Assembly: GCA_963545485.1 (NCBI GenBank)
Contig: CAUUJG010000001.1
Coordinates: 105,771 to 169,770, forward strand
Length of the DNA: 64,000 nucleotides
DNA from: CAUTUX01 sp963545485
GTDB lineage: Bacteria; Bacillota; Clostridia; Christensenellales; CAG-917
Direction: 5' to 3'
Of the stretch, positions 18,826 through 27,829 are shown piece after piece. The notes below the pieces were generated by a model. It made no database searches and was not told the origin of the DNA. It was given only the letters and a program-made list of their open reading frames with translations. The position numbers and the translations under genes are program-made. Each line of letters starts with the position of its first letter. Position 1 is the stretch's first letter.

Positions 18826-19901
18826 TATTTATTCTCCATTTCAAACTTCTTCATGAAGTCAACGAGTTTTTTTACGCCTTCATATGGCATTGCATTATAG
18901 ATAGATGCACGCATACCACCAACAAGCTTATGCCCCTTTAAGGAAATCAAACCGTTTTCAGTCGCTTCTTTCACAAATTTTGCATCCATGTCCTTATTCG
19001 CCGTTACAAATGGAACATTCATTTTTGATCTAAATGGCTTTTCAACATTGTTTGTGTAGAAGTTAGAGTTGTCAATGAAGTCATACAGAAGTTTAGCCTT
19101 TTTTTTGTTAATTTTTTCAATTTCTTCAACGCCACCCAAAGATTTAAGGTATCTTAAATTAAGCATCATCATATATATAGACCAGCATGGAGGAGTGTTG
19201 TACATACTGTTTGTATTGATTTGAGTTTGATATTTAAGCATTGTAGGACAAATAGGAAGTTCCTTGCCAAGCAAACTTTTCTTTACAATAACAATAGTTA
19301 CTCCAGCAGGTGCTAGATTTTTCTGAGCTCCAGCATAAATAAGTCCATAATTATTTACATCAATAACTTCACTCATTATGCATGAGGACATGTCAGAAAC
19401 AATAGGTAAATCAGTATTTGGTAACTTATTATATTTTAGTCCAAATATTGTGTTGTTTTCTGTGATGTGCAGATAAGATGAATCTTTATCAAAGTCAGAT
19501 TTCAATGTTTTAGGAATATATGTAAAGTTCTTATCTTCTGATGTCGCCACTAATTGTGTGGCACCATATTTTTGTGCTTCAATATAGGCTTTCTTTGAAA
19601 AGTTGCCGGTAACGATATAACTTGCTTTCCCAGTATGCATAAGGTTCAACGGTACAGCTTCAAATTGAGTAGATGCACCACCTTGAACAAGAGCAATATC
19701 ATACTCGTCAGATATATTCATTAGTTCTCTGATTAATGAAATAGCTTCATTTTGAATGTCATCGTACCATTTGCTTCTATGGCTCATTTCCATAACACTC
19801 AAACCAGCTCCTTGATAGTCAAGCAAGTTCTTTTGAGCTTCTTCTAAAACTGCTAAAGGTAATACGCTTGGACCTGCTGAAAAGTTGTAAACTCTAGACA
19901 T
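18825..19901 (-). CDS. serC: Phosphoserine aminotransferase
   Basis: 358 residues, normal for SerC. N-terminus YNFSAGPSVLPLAVLEEAQ, then GLSVMEMSHRS, the PLP lysine in IYAGAQKNLAPAGV near 195, and C-terminal KGHKLVGGMRASIYNAMP. It makes phosphoserine from 3-phosphohydroxypyruvate and glutamate. GGAGG lies before ATG. It heads a serC-serA operon; a phosphoserine phosphatase is not in the window. Confidence 0.95.
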   Translation of the reverse strand: MSRVYNFSAGPSVLPLAVLEEAQKNLLDYQGAGLSVMEMSHRSKWYDDIQNEAISLIRELMNISDEYDIALVQGGASTQFEAVPLNLMHTGKASYIVTGNFSKKAYIEAQKYGATQLVATSEDKNFTYIPKTLKSDFDKDSSYLHITENNTIFGLKYNKLPNTDLPIVSDMSSCIMSEVIDVNNYGLIYAGAQKNLAPAGVTIVIVKKSLLGKELPICPTMLKYQTQINTNSMYNTPPCWSIYMMMLNLRYLKSLGGVEEIEKINKKKAKLLYDFIDNSNFYTNNVEKPFRSKMNVPFVTANKDMDAKFVKEATENGLISLKGHKLVGGMRASIYNAMPYEGVKKLVDFMKKFEMENK

Positions 19902-19938
19902 TTTTCAATCCTCCTTTGAATCACAAATGCTAGATAAA

Positions 19939-19967
19939 AGTATATAGCTTGCTACATATGATGTAAA
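19939..19967 (-). promoter_or_regulatory. Promoter of serC-serA
   Basis: On the minus strand TTTACA (19967-19962) and TATACT (19944-19939) are 17 bases apart, 38 bases before the serC start. Confidence 0.65.
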
Positions 19968-20040
19968 GATAACGCAGGTTGAAAAAGCAACACTAGAAAT
20001 AGAAGCATTTAAAAATATGTAGAATGCAACCTGTCTCAGC

Positions 20041-20122
20041 CAGTGAAAACTTTTCCACTTAACCAAAAAACATTTCAGTGGTACTGAAAACTTTTATTGA
20101 TTTCAATAAAACATTTCAGTAT
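20041..20122 (+). repeat. Two 41-base units with dyads before the first AAA ATPase
   Basis: Units 20041-20081 and 20082-20122 agree at 28 of 41 positions, sharing TGAAAACTTTT at the left and AAAACATTTCAGT at the right. Unit 2 is an almost perfect palindrome: arms 20083-20100 and 20103-20120 pair at 16 of 18 positions. TTTCAGT/ACTGAAA (20073-20079, 20083-20089) forms a further dyad across the unit boundary. The array ends about 20 bases before the ATPase start, so it should act as an operator or a binding site for the ATPase. Confidence 0.7.
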
Positions 20123-20141
20123 TATTAAAAAGAGGTTATTT

Positions 20142-21326
20142 ATGATTAAGAGAGAACAATACATGTCAAAGATAAGACCTTTTTATGATTCCGATTTGAT
20201 TAAAGTTATTACTGGAATTAGAAGATGTGGAAAATCAGTTATTTTAGATGAGATACGAAAAGAAATTGAAATAAAAAGTAACAACACAATATTTTTAAAT
20301 CTAGAACACATTTACGATATTGATAAAGTTCAAACAGCTAGGGCGTTGGTTGAGTATGTTAGAAATAATCGCAAGAGTGATGACCTTTGTTATTTGTTTA
20401 TAGATGAAATACAAAATATGTCTCAGTGGGTTGATGCTGTGAAAACATTAAGATTAGAGAAATGCTCTATTTTTATATCAGGCTCAAACTCAAAGATGCT
20501 CTCGAGAGAATTTATCAATGAATTATCGGGAAGGCATGTCTCGTTTCAAATTAGACCATTTGTTTATGTTGAATTAAAAAAATATGCGGAGGATTTGGGC
20601 GTTGAAGTTGATATTTTAAATTATCTGACATGGGGAGGTTTTCCTAAACGGCTTGAGTTTAAAAATACAGAAGACCAGATTAAATATTTGGAAGATATTG
20701 ACACCTCCATAGTCATACATGATTTGATAGCTAGATATAAAATAAAAAAAGAGGTTCTGTTTAAGAGGATAGTTAATTTTGTATTGAGAAATAATTCGAG
20801 AATTTTTTCAGCAAAGTCTGTTTATGATTACATATTGAATGAAGGCTACACATGTTCAATTAACACGGTTATGAATTTTATAAATTATTTGAAAGAAGCA
20901 TTTCTAATAGAAGAAATAAAACAATATTCGACAAAAGTTAAAAGAGAACTTAGTTACTTCGGGAAACTATACAATATGGATGTTTCATCAAATTCTATAA
21001 GGGCTGACAGAAACCGTTTTGACATAGAACACAACTTAGAGAATATTGTATTTAATGAGTTGATATATAAAGGATACAAAGTACAATTATATAATTTGAA
21101 TGGATATGAAATTGATTTCCGATGTGAAAAAAAGTCAAAGATCATATTTGTTCAAGTTGCATACAGTGTGGTGAATGAAAGTACATATAATAGAGAAATG
21201 AAACCTTTTAGTTTGCTTGATAATAGCAACGAAAAGATTTTAATAACAACCGATAAAATAGATTATTCGACATCGACAGTGCGACATATTGAATTAGAGA
21301 AGTTCTTATTACAAGAAGATATTTAG
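20142..21326 (+). CDS. Solitary AAA ATPase with DUF4143-type C-terminus (copy 1)
   Basis: 394 residues from ATG 20142, chosen over a TTG at 20097 because AAGAGG precedes it and the upstream codons lie inside the repeat array. Walker A is GIRRCGKS (25-32), Walker B LCYLFIDEIQ near 85, and ISGSNSKML supplies a sensor region near 113. A winged-helix region follows, then a C-terminal domain with ELIYKGYKV and YEIDFRC...IIFVQVAYS, the E-x-D...Q pattern of a decayed PD-(D/E)xK nuclease fold. Such ATPases are widespread orphan genes of unknown role. A similar gene lies at 31557, with its own flanking repeats. Related repeats sit on both sides of this gene. It stands alone. Confidence 0.85.
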   Translation: MIKREQYMSKIRPFYDSDLIKVITGIRRCGKSVILDEIRKEIEIKSNNTIFLNLEHIYDIDKVQTARALVEYVRNNRKSDDLCYLFIDEIQNMSQWVDAVKTLRLEKCSIFISGSNSKMLSREFINELSGRHVSFQIRPFVYVELKKYAEDLGVEVDILNYLTWGGFPKRLEFKNTEDQIKYLEDIDTSIVIHDLIARYKIKKEVLFKRIVNFVLRNNSRIFSAKSVYDYILNEGYTCSINTVMNFINYLKEAFLIEEIKQYSTKVKRELSYFGKLYNMDVSSNSIRADRNRFDIEHNLENIVFNELIYKGYKVQLYNLNGYEIDFRCEKKSKIIFVQVAYSVVNESTYNREMKPFSLLDNSNEKILITTDKIDYSTSTVRHIELEKFLLQEDI

Positions 21327-21328
21327 CG

Positions 21329-21356
21329 TTTCAGTGGTGCAATAAACTTCATTAGA
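21329..21356 (+). repeat. Downstream partner of the ATPase repeat
   Basis: Begins TTTCAGTGGT 3 bases after the ATPase stop and matches 20073-20100 at about 20 of 28 positions in the same orientation. The gene is therefore bracketed by direct repeats. A weaker echo (GTGCATAAACTTTT) lies near 21456-21469. Confidence 0.5.
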
Positions 21357-21539
21357 AATATGAAGATAAGGCAAAATATTCTCAGAGGGGTAATTCAGTA
21401 TAATGGTCATCTGAACCCATTTGATTTCAAGGCATTTAAAAATCGATATTTATCATGTGCATAAACTTTTGGGTTTTACTTTTTACAACAGTACCTTTAT
21501 ATATTAATATACTTACATAAATAAAAAACGGATGATTAA

Positions 21540-22325
21540 ATGATTAAAGAATTGGAAAATATAAATTTATATATATTTGATCTTGATGGAACAATTTATA
21601 TTGGCAACAAAGAAATTGAGGGAGCCTTTGATACAATTAGAAAGCTTCGTGCAATGGGTAAACAAATATGTTTTTTCACAAACAATAGTTCAAGAAATCA
21701 TAATGAGTATATTAAAAAATTTGCCGATATGGGGCTGAGTATTTCGAAAAATGAAATATATACAAGTGGGCAAGCTACATGTGAATGGCTTGTTGATAAT
21801 TATAAACACAGCAAAGTATTTCTATTAGGGAATCCGGCACTGCAAACAGAATTTAATGAATACGGGATAACCCTTGATGAGAAAGATCCTGATATTTGTG
21901 TTGTAGCTTTTGATACATCACTTGAATATGGTAGGGTGTATAACTTTTGCAAGAAGTTATATCAGCATAAAGAGATTTTATATGTGGCGACCCATCCAGA
22001 TGAATCATGTCCTGCCGAAGAATGTCCGATGCCAGATGTTGGAGCAATTATTGACCTTATAAAAGATACAATTGGTAGAGCACCTGATACGATTATAGGC
22101 AAGCCATTTATCTCCGCTGGCGAAAGAATCCAGAAGCGTTTTAATGCAAGTAAAGAAAATATAGCGATGGTGGGGGATAGACTGAATACAGATATTGCTT
22201 TTGGTAATAATTGCGGATTTAAATCTATTCTTGTGTTGTCTGGCGAAACAGATAAAGACATGTTAAGCAAATCAAAAATTAAACCTAGTATAGTTTTAAA
22301 TAGTGTAAAAGACATTGTGAGGTAA
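21540..22325 (+). CDS. HAD-superfamily (NagD-like, IIA) phosphatase
   Basis: 261 residues. HAD motif I is FDLDGTIY with nucleophile Asp14 and Asp16; motif II TNNSSRN near 53; motif III GKP near 182; motif IV GDRLNTDI near 206. The cap sits between motifs II and III as in NagD/AraL-type sugar phosphatases. It probably removes phosphate from a small sugar phosphate or nucleotide. A GTG-started symporter follows 2 bases later and a sugar kinase after that, so a role in the same carbohydrate route is likely. Confidence 0.88.
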   Translation: MIKELENINLYIFDLDGTIYIGNKEIEGAFDTIRKLRAMGKQICFFTNNSSRNHNEYIKKFADMGLSISKNEIYTSGQATCEWLVDNYKHSKVFLLGNPALQTEFNEYGITLDEKDPDICVVAFDTSLEYGRVYNFCKKLYQHKEILYVATHPDESCPAEECPMPDVGAIIDLIKDTIGRAPDTIIGKPFISAGERIQKRFNASKENIAMVGDRLNTDIAFGNNCGFKSILVLSGETDKDMLSKSKIKPSIVLNSVKDIVR

Positions 22326-22327
22326 GA

Positions 22328-24007
22328 GTGAACTTGTTATTGGCAACAAAAAATGGAAATACAGTATGGCCTCAGTGGCTTATTTTTGCGATATATACTG
22401 TAGCTATACTTTCGATTGCTATATATACAAGAAAGAAGAGTAAGAGTGTAAATGAATTTATGTTTGCCAATAAAAATGTGGGCGGATGGTTAAGTGCTTT
22501 TTCATATGGAACCACTTATTTTTCAGCAGTTGTCTTTATTGGGTTTGCAGGTAAAACAGGATGGACATATGGGTTCTCAAGTATATGGATAGGAATAGGG
22601 AATGCAATATTTGGGACACTTCTTGCATGGTTAGTTTTAGCAAAAAGAACTAAGTTCATGACGAGTAAATTAAATGCAAAAACAATGCCTGAATTTTTTG
22701 AAAAGAGATATGATTCAAAGTATATAAAATTGTTTTCGGCATTGATAATATTTGTATTCTTAGTTCCATACTCAGCATCAGTATATCAAGGTATGGGATA
22801 TATGTTTGAAAAGACGCTTGGACTTAAAGCATATTATTGCATTTTGATTCTTGCTATCCTGACATCAATATACTTATTTGTTGGCGGTTATTTCGCAACA
22901 ACCCTTACAGATTTCATTCAGGGGATTATTATGATTTTCGGTTTGATAACGGTTATTGGGGTGTTGTTTGGTAGGAATGGAGGAAGCAAAATACCAGATA
23001 ATCTTACTAATTTTAACTTTGCAGGCAGTAAGGGGTTTATACCTCATGGGAAGGGAAAGTTTTTTGAGAGTCCTCTGTTTAATATTTCAATCTTAACATT
23101 ACTTACATCTTTTGGTATTTGGGGATTGCCTCAGTCAATACATAAATTTTATGCAATCAAAGATGAGAGTGAGATTAAGAAGGGAACAATTATATCAACA
23201 GTATTTGCAGCGATAATTGGAATTGGAGCCTATTTGATGGGAGCACTTGTATCCGTGGCATTCAGCGAAAATGAAGTGAGTAAGATAGGAATAGATAAGC
23301 TTGTACCTACAATGCTACTTGATAATTTGCCATCTGCTTTGTTCGGGCTGATTATGGTTTTGTTATTTTCCGCATCAATGTCAACATTGGCTGCATTATC
23401 TCTTTCATCGTCATCAACTATAACTATCGACATTATAAATGGTTATGGTAAAAAGAAATTAAAGGAAAAACAGACTAATATAGTTCTAAGAGTTTTTTGT
23501 CTTGTGTTTGTAGGGGTGTCCGCAATCCTAGCAGGATTTCAAGTTCAAGCCATCGTTACTTTAATGGCGTTAGGATGGGGAGCAATAGCCGGATGCTTTA
23601 TAGGACCCTATGTATATGGGTTATTCTGGAAAAAAACAAATAAGGCTGGGGCATATGCTTCATTTATCACAGGGTTATTATTAACTTTGATTTTAACATT
23701 CGTATTCGGAGCAGTGAAAACGCCAGTAGGAACAAGAACATTTGCCAAGCTGGTTAAGAACGGGGTTTCACAGAGTCCGGTAATAGGAGTCATTACAATG
23801 ATTGCTAGTATGATAGTTACTCCAATGTTTAGTGCAATATTTAAAAACATGTCTAACACACCAGAAGTTGATAAGTTGTTTATTACAAGTGGTAATGCAA
23901 TGTTTGTTGAATCAGATATGAATGATGAAAAAGATGAAGATAATGCAAATAAAGAAAATGAAATCAATGATAAAGAAAAAATTGTTGAGGACAACATAAA
24001 TGAATAA
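22328..24007 (+). CDS. Sodium/solute symporter (SSS family)
   Basis: 559 residues with about 13 hydrophobic segments, beginning NTVWPQWLIFAIYTVAIL. The SSS hallmark region FSYGTTYFSAVVFIGFAGKTG lies near 54-75 and SMSTLAALSLSSSSTI near 350-365 (sodium-site helix 8). It couples Na+ to uptake of a sugar, amino acid or similar; the kinase that overlaps it favours a sugar or polyol. The start is GTG with GAGG in the end of the previous gene. The last 40 residues are a charged cytoplasmic tail. Confidence 0.88.
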   Translation: MNLLLATKNGNTVWPQWLIFAIYTVAILSIAIYTRKKSKSVNEFMFANKNVGGWLSAFSYGTTYFSAVVFIGFAGKTGWTYGFSSIWIGIGNAIFGTLLAWLVLAKRTKFMTSKLNAKTMPEFFEKRYDSKYIKLFSALIIFVFLVPYSASVYQGMGYMFEKTLGLKAYYCILILAILTSIYLFVGGYFATTLTDFIQGIIMIFGLITVIGVLFGRNGGSKIPDNLTNFNFAGSKGFIPHGKGKFFESPLFNISILTLLTSFGIWGLPQSIHKFYAIKDESEIKKGTIISTVFAAIIGIGAYLMGALVSVAFSENEVSKIGIDKLVPTMLLDNLPSALFGLIMVLLFSASMSTLAALSLSSSSTITIDIINGYGKKKLKEKQTNIVLRVFCLVFVGVSAILAGFQVQAIVTLMALGWGAIAGCFIGPYVYGLFWKKTNKAGAYASFITGLLLTLILTFVFGAVKTPVGTRTFAKLVKNGVSQSPVIGVITMIASMIVTPMFSAIFKNMSNTPEVDKLFITSGNAMFVESDMNDEKDEDNANKENEINDKEKIVEDNINE

Positions 24008-25562
24008 GAGATATGTTTTAACCATAGACTATGGTACACAGAGTGTTAGGGCGATTATATATGATCAGTTCGGTACAGAATGTGGTAAAGAGCAATATAA
24101 ATTTGAACCATATTTTTCTCTTCAGCCTGGATGGGCAGAACAAGAAGTTGAAACATATTGGAAAAATTTAACCGTCTCAACTAAGGCACTTAGACAGCAG
24201 GTTGGGGAAGAAATCTGGAACAAAGTAGAGGCAATGTCTATAACAACCATGAGAGATTCGGTAATTCTCATGGATAAAGATAGAAATGTTTTAAGACCAT
24301 GTATTTTGTGGTTGGATCAGAGAGAGTGCAAGGAAGCGGAATTTGATATAAAACCGATGGCAAAGGCTGCTTTTAAAATGGCTAAAATGTACGATACTGC
24401 AGTACGCCAAAGAACAAAATCCCCATGCAATTGGATTAAAAGGAATGAACCTGAAATATGGAACAAAATGGATAAGTATATTTTGTTTTCATGTTATATG
24501 AACTATAGACTTACAGGCGTATTGAAAGACTGTGTGGCAAACACAATAGGGCATTTACCTTTTGATTATAAAAATAAAAAGTGGGCTGACGATTCACTAA
24601 TAACCGCAGGGTTGTATGATGTAAAAAAAAGACACATGCCGGACTTGATAGAACCAGGTGAAGTCATAGGATACATTACAAAAGAGGCATCAAAAGATAC
24701 AGGCATTAAAGAAGGTATACCACTGATATCAACAGGTTCGGATAAAGGATGTGAAACAATTGGAACGGGATGCGTTGATTCAAAAGGAGCATCAATTTCG
24801 TTTGGAACTACAGCTACAATTCAGATGACTCTTGACAAATATGTAGAACCTCAAAAGTATGTGCCATCATATCCGGCAATTATAAAGAACAAATATAACA
24901 CGGAGATACAAATATATAGAGGATACTGGTTACTGACATGGTTTAAGAATGAGTTTGCACACAAAGAGGTTGTAGAGGCAAAAAAACTTGGGTGTACGCC
25001 AGAGTATTTGTTGGATAAGCATTTATCTGAAATTCATCCTGGGTGCGATGGGTTGATTTTACAACCATATTGGTCGCCTGGGATCGCACTACCAAATGCA
25101 AGAGGGGCAATAATAGGATTTTCAGATTATCATACTAGAGCACATTTATATAGAGCGATAATTGAAGGCATTAATTTTGGATTATATGATGGTTTAAAAG
25201 CTATTGAGAAAAAGGCGAATAATAGAGTGGAGTATCTAACAGTATCTGGAGGAGGTTCGCATTCAGATGAAATATGCCAGATCACGGCAGATATGTTTGG
25301 ATTACCAGTGAGAAAAATGCAAACATATGAGACAGGGTCGCTTGGAGCCGCAATGGCGGTATTTACTCATTTAGGAGTTTTTAAGAGTTTTGTTGAAGCA
25401 TCAAAAAGCATGGCACATATAACAAAAGAATATGAACCAAATGTAGAAAATACTGAAATATACAAAAAACTTTATAACAAAGTGTATAAAAAGATTTATC
25501 CTAATAACAAACACCTATACCTAAATATCAAAAAGATAATAGGTAAAAATGTTCAAAAATAA
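24000..25562 (+). CDS. FGGY-family carbohydrate kinase
   Basis: 520 residues with both FGGY halves. The N-terminal phosphate loop reads TIDYGTQSVRAIIYD, the middle has STGSDKGCETIGTG and SISFGTTATIQ, and the C-terminal domain has YLTVSGGGSHSDEICQITADMFGLPV followed by ETGSLGAAMA. The enzyme phosphorylates a pentose, ketose or polyol with ATP; the overall look is nearest the YgcE-like group, whose substrates are unclear. ATG lies inside the end of the symporter gene (8-base overlap) with GAGG upstream. It converges with spoVG. Confidence 0.88.
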   Translation: MNKRYVLTIDYGTQSVRAIIYDQFGTECGKEQYKFEPYFSLQPGWAEQEVETYWKNLTVSTKALRQQVGEEIWNKVEAMSITTMRDSVILMDKDRNVLRPCILWLDQRECKEAEFDIKPMAKAAFKMAKMYDTAVRQRTKSPCNWIKRNEPEIWNKMDKYILFSCYMNYRLTGVLKDCVANTIGHLPFDYKNKKWADDSLITAGLYDVKKRHMPDLIEPGEVIGYITKEASKDTGIKEGIPLISTGSDKGCETIGTGCVDSKGASISFGTTATIQMTLDKYVEPQKYVPSYPAIIKNKYNTEIQIYRGYWLLTWFKNEFAHKEVVEAKKLGCTPEYLLDKHLSEIHPGCDGLILQPYWSPGIALPNARGAIIGFSDYHTRAHLYRAIIEGINFGLYDGLKAIEKKANNRVEYLTVSGGGSHSDEICQITADMFGLPVRKMQTYETGSLGAAMAVFTHLGVFKSFVEASKSMAHITKEYEPNVENTEIYKKLYNKVYKKIYPNNKHLYLNIKKIIGKNVQK

Positions 25563-25579
25563 ATATATTAAATCTTAAA

Positions 25580-25876
25580 TTAGTCTTCTTTATCTGCCGA
25601 AGATGAGTGTGGGTTTTTAACTTCCTCTTCGTATGCGGCAATAAGTTTTTTAATTAATACTTCACGAGTCTCTGAATTCAAAGGATGTGCAACATCTTTA
25701 AATTGCCCGTTTGGTAATTTACGGGAAGGCATAGCAATGAATAAACCGCCTTCACCATCGATAATTTTGATATCGTGTATTGCGATACAATCATCGATAA
25801 CAATTGTAGCAACAGCTTTAAGCTTAATATCTGGTTTCTCTACAAGATAAACTCTGCTAACTTTAACATCTAACAT
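25580..25876 (-). CDS. spoVG: SpoVG family regulator
   Basis: 98 residues, the standard SpoVG length, with MLDVKVSRVYLVEKPDIKLKAVATIVIDD, the conserved GLFIAMPSRKLPNGQFKDVAHPL and a variable acidic tail. SpoVG is a small RNA/DNA-binding regulator found in sporulating and non-sporulating Gram-positives alike, so it does not prove sporulation. GGAG precedes ATG. Confidence 0.96.
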   Translation of the reverse strand: MLDVKVSRVYLVEKPDIKLKAVATIVIDDCIAIHDIKIIDGEGGLFIAMPSRKLPNGQFKDVAHPLNSETREVLIKKLIAAYEEEVKNPHSSSADKED

Positions 25877-25970
25877 ATAGTACTCCTTGGCTTGTGTTAT
25901 GTTTTAATAATACAGTATGCCGAATCAAAAAACAATATTAAAAATTTTAAATTAAGTAGAAATAACTTTT

Positions 25971-26543
25971 TTAATTGAGAGGAGTGCAACCGCAGTATTT
26001 TTGTCTGTAAATATCAAGTTCTTTACATTTTCTTATTGATTTCAACACACCATCACTTTTTTTGAAGTCCGATGCTAAATAACAAATTTTGTATTTATCA
26101 GCAATATCGTATCCGATGGAATTAATTAGTTGAGCATTTTTATGAGGGCTCAATGTTAATGTTGTAGCAAACGCAAAATATTTATTATTTTTAACTAAAT
26201 ACCTTGCAGTTTCAGCTAGACGAATAGTGAAACATGATGTACATCTCGAACCACCTTCAGGTATATTCATTTGATCTTTTGCAAATGACAAAAAATCATC
26301 TGGTCTATATTTAGGAATTATTATATCAATTCCACTATATGCTTTAGTTAGTTTATGTAGATTTTCAAGACGCAAATTATATTCTTTTTCAGGAAGTATG
26401 TTTGGATTGTAGTAGAAGAGAGTGAGGTCATAATGATCTACAAGGTCGTCCAGAACACCAGCAGCACATGGAGCACAGCATGTGTGAAGAAGCAATTTTC
26501 TGTGCTGTTTATCTTTAAATGTATTGATATCTATTGATTGCAT
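25971..26543 (-). CDS. queH: Epoxyqueuosine reductase QueH
   Basis: 190 residues of the QueH (DUF208) family. Conserved cysteines are in LLHTCCAPCAAGVLDDL (near 18-33), RCTSCFTIRL (near 102) and YCGCTP at the C-terminus; they hold an iron-sulfur cluster and a second metal. It reduces epoxyqueuosine to queuosine in tRNA, the non-cobalamin alternative to QueG. Other queuosine genes are not in the window. No clear ribosome site is seen. Confidence 0.95.
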   Translation of the reverse strand: MQSIDINTFKDKQHRKLLLHTCCAPCAAGVLDDLVDHYDLTLFYYNPNILPEKEYNLRLENLHKLTKAYSGIDIIIPKYRPDDFLSFAKDQMNIPEGGSRCTSCFTIRLAETARYLVKNNKYFAFATTLTLSPHKNAQLINSIGYDIADKYKICYLASDFKKSDGVLKSIRKCKELDIYRQKYCGCTPLN

Positions 26544-26728
26544 ATGCTAAGAGTACCAAAAATACAGTATAAATCAAGAAAATATACAAAAAGAATAAAA
26601 ATAAATGGATTAGAATGCCTAAAATCGATAAAAATAAAATCAAAAATCTAAAATATTTAAAAGGAACATCATTTGATTATAGGTAATACTTAATATATTA
26701 TATAAACATCTATTTGCGAGGGCATAAT

Positions 26729-27829
26729 ATGGCAAAACAAACCAATGAAGAAAAATTGAAAAATAAAAAATTCATATGTGGGAATCTTTTTACAAATGCC
26801 GATGTGAGAGTTGAACCAGAGGAAGTTCAAGTTCAAGTCATTAAAGGTTATGTTTCTGCACAAAAAAAATTAGAATTTAAACCAAATGCATTTTTTTCGA
26901 GAGCCAGTGCGGTGATTCGTGGACAAATTGGTAACATATTTAAGTCATGTCTCATTTTTGTTTTATTTCTTGTTCCGTTTTTTTTAACAATATTTTATCT
27001 TTCATCGCTTCTTGATAAGAGTGCTGTCGGTAAATATAATTTCATGTCTGACATAGGAATAGGATATGGCGGTGAAGGACATAACATGGCGAAGGAATGG
27101 TTGCAATATACATTGAAATCAAGACTTCCATTGATATCAATGCTTGTGATAGCTATGATGATTGCATCAATTGCGGTGCCTGGATTGTATTATGTTGCCA
27201 AGAGGGTATATTTTCAGGATACATTTACAAAGAAAATTCAAACATTTTTTTTAGGTGTGAAAAAATATTGGTGGCAATTTATTCTTACATTCAGTCTAAT
27301 CGGGATTATGGTTGCAGCAATGATGTTAATTACAATGTACATTGATGCAGCAAGAGTTCCAAGTTCAGGACACAATATTTCAGCAGGATGGTATGCGTTG
27401 GGAGTTGTGATTTATTTAATTGGAACATTGACAATAATGTTTTCATTAGTATTGTTACCATTATATGTTTCATATAATTTGAAATATGGTCAAGCTATAA
27501 AAAATACATTTGTAATAATATTTAATTCTCCGATAGCGGTCGTATTGACATTTCTTATAACATCTTTACCGATGGTTTTAGGTTCAATTAATAAGATTGT
27601 TTTTGGCATAGTTCTTGCAATAATGGGAATAATAGGATTTGTAATAGAATGTGTATTTTGGACAGCATTGATTCACAGATCCATGTGCAAATGTAATATG
27701 CTTGATACGCTTGCCGTAAGGAAAGTACAGACCGTACAGAGAGCAGTAAATTATGCAAGTCAGCCAAAGAAAAAGAAAAAGGCAAAAGTACAATTTGTAA
27801 GCCCACATAAAAATAGGAAAAATAAATGA
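26729..27829 (+). CDS. Multi-spanning membrane protein, unknown
   Basis: 366 residues from ATG 26729; the TTG five codons upstream is rejected because GAGGG lies 8 bases before this ATG. A cytoplasmic N-terminus of about 65 residues leads into six hydrophobic segments at about 70-95, 130-155, 180-205, 220-250, 265-285 and 290-315, then a short basic tail ending KNRKNK. The layout recalls DUF624/YesL-like proteins but no diagnostic motif is seen. It overlaps the next gene by 4 bases, so the pair probably works together. Confidence 0.6.
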   Translation: MAKQTNEEKLKNKKFICGNLFTNADVRVEPEEVQVQVIKGYVSAQKKLEFKPNAFFSRASAVIRGQIGNIFKSCLIFVLFLVPFFLTIFYLSSLLDKSAVGKYNFMSDIGIGYGGEGHNMAKEWLQYTLKSRLPLISMLVIAMMIASIAVPGLYYVAKRVYFQDTFTKKIQTFFLGVKKYWWQFILTFSLIGIMVAAMMLITMYIDAARVPSSGHNISAGWYALGVVIYLIGTLTIMFSLVLLPLYVSYNLKYGQAIKNTFVIIFNSPIAVVLTFLITSLPMVLGSINKIVFGIVLAIMGIIGFVIECVFWTALIHRSMCKCNMLDTLAVRKVQTVQRAVNYASQPKKKKKAKVQFVSPHKNRKNK

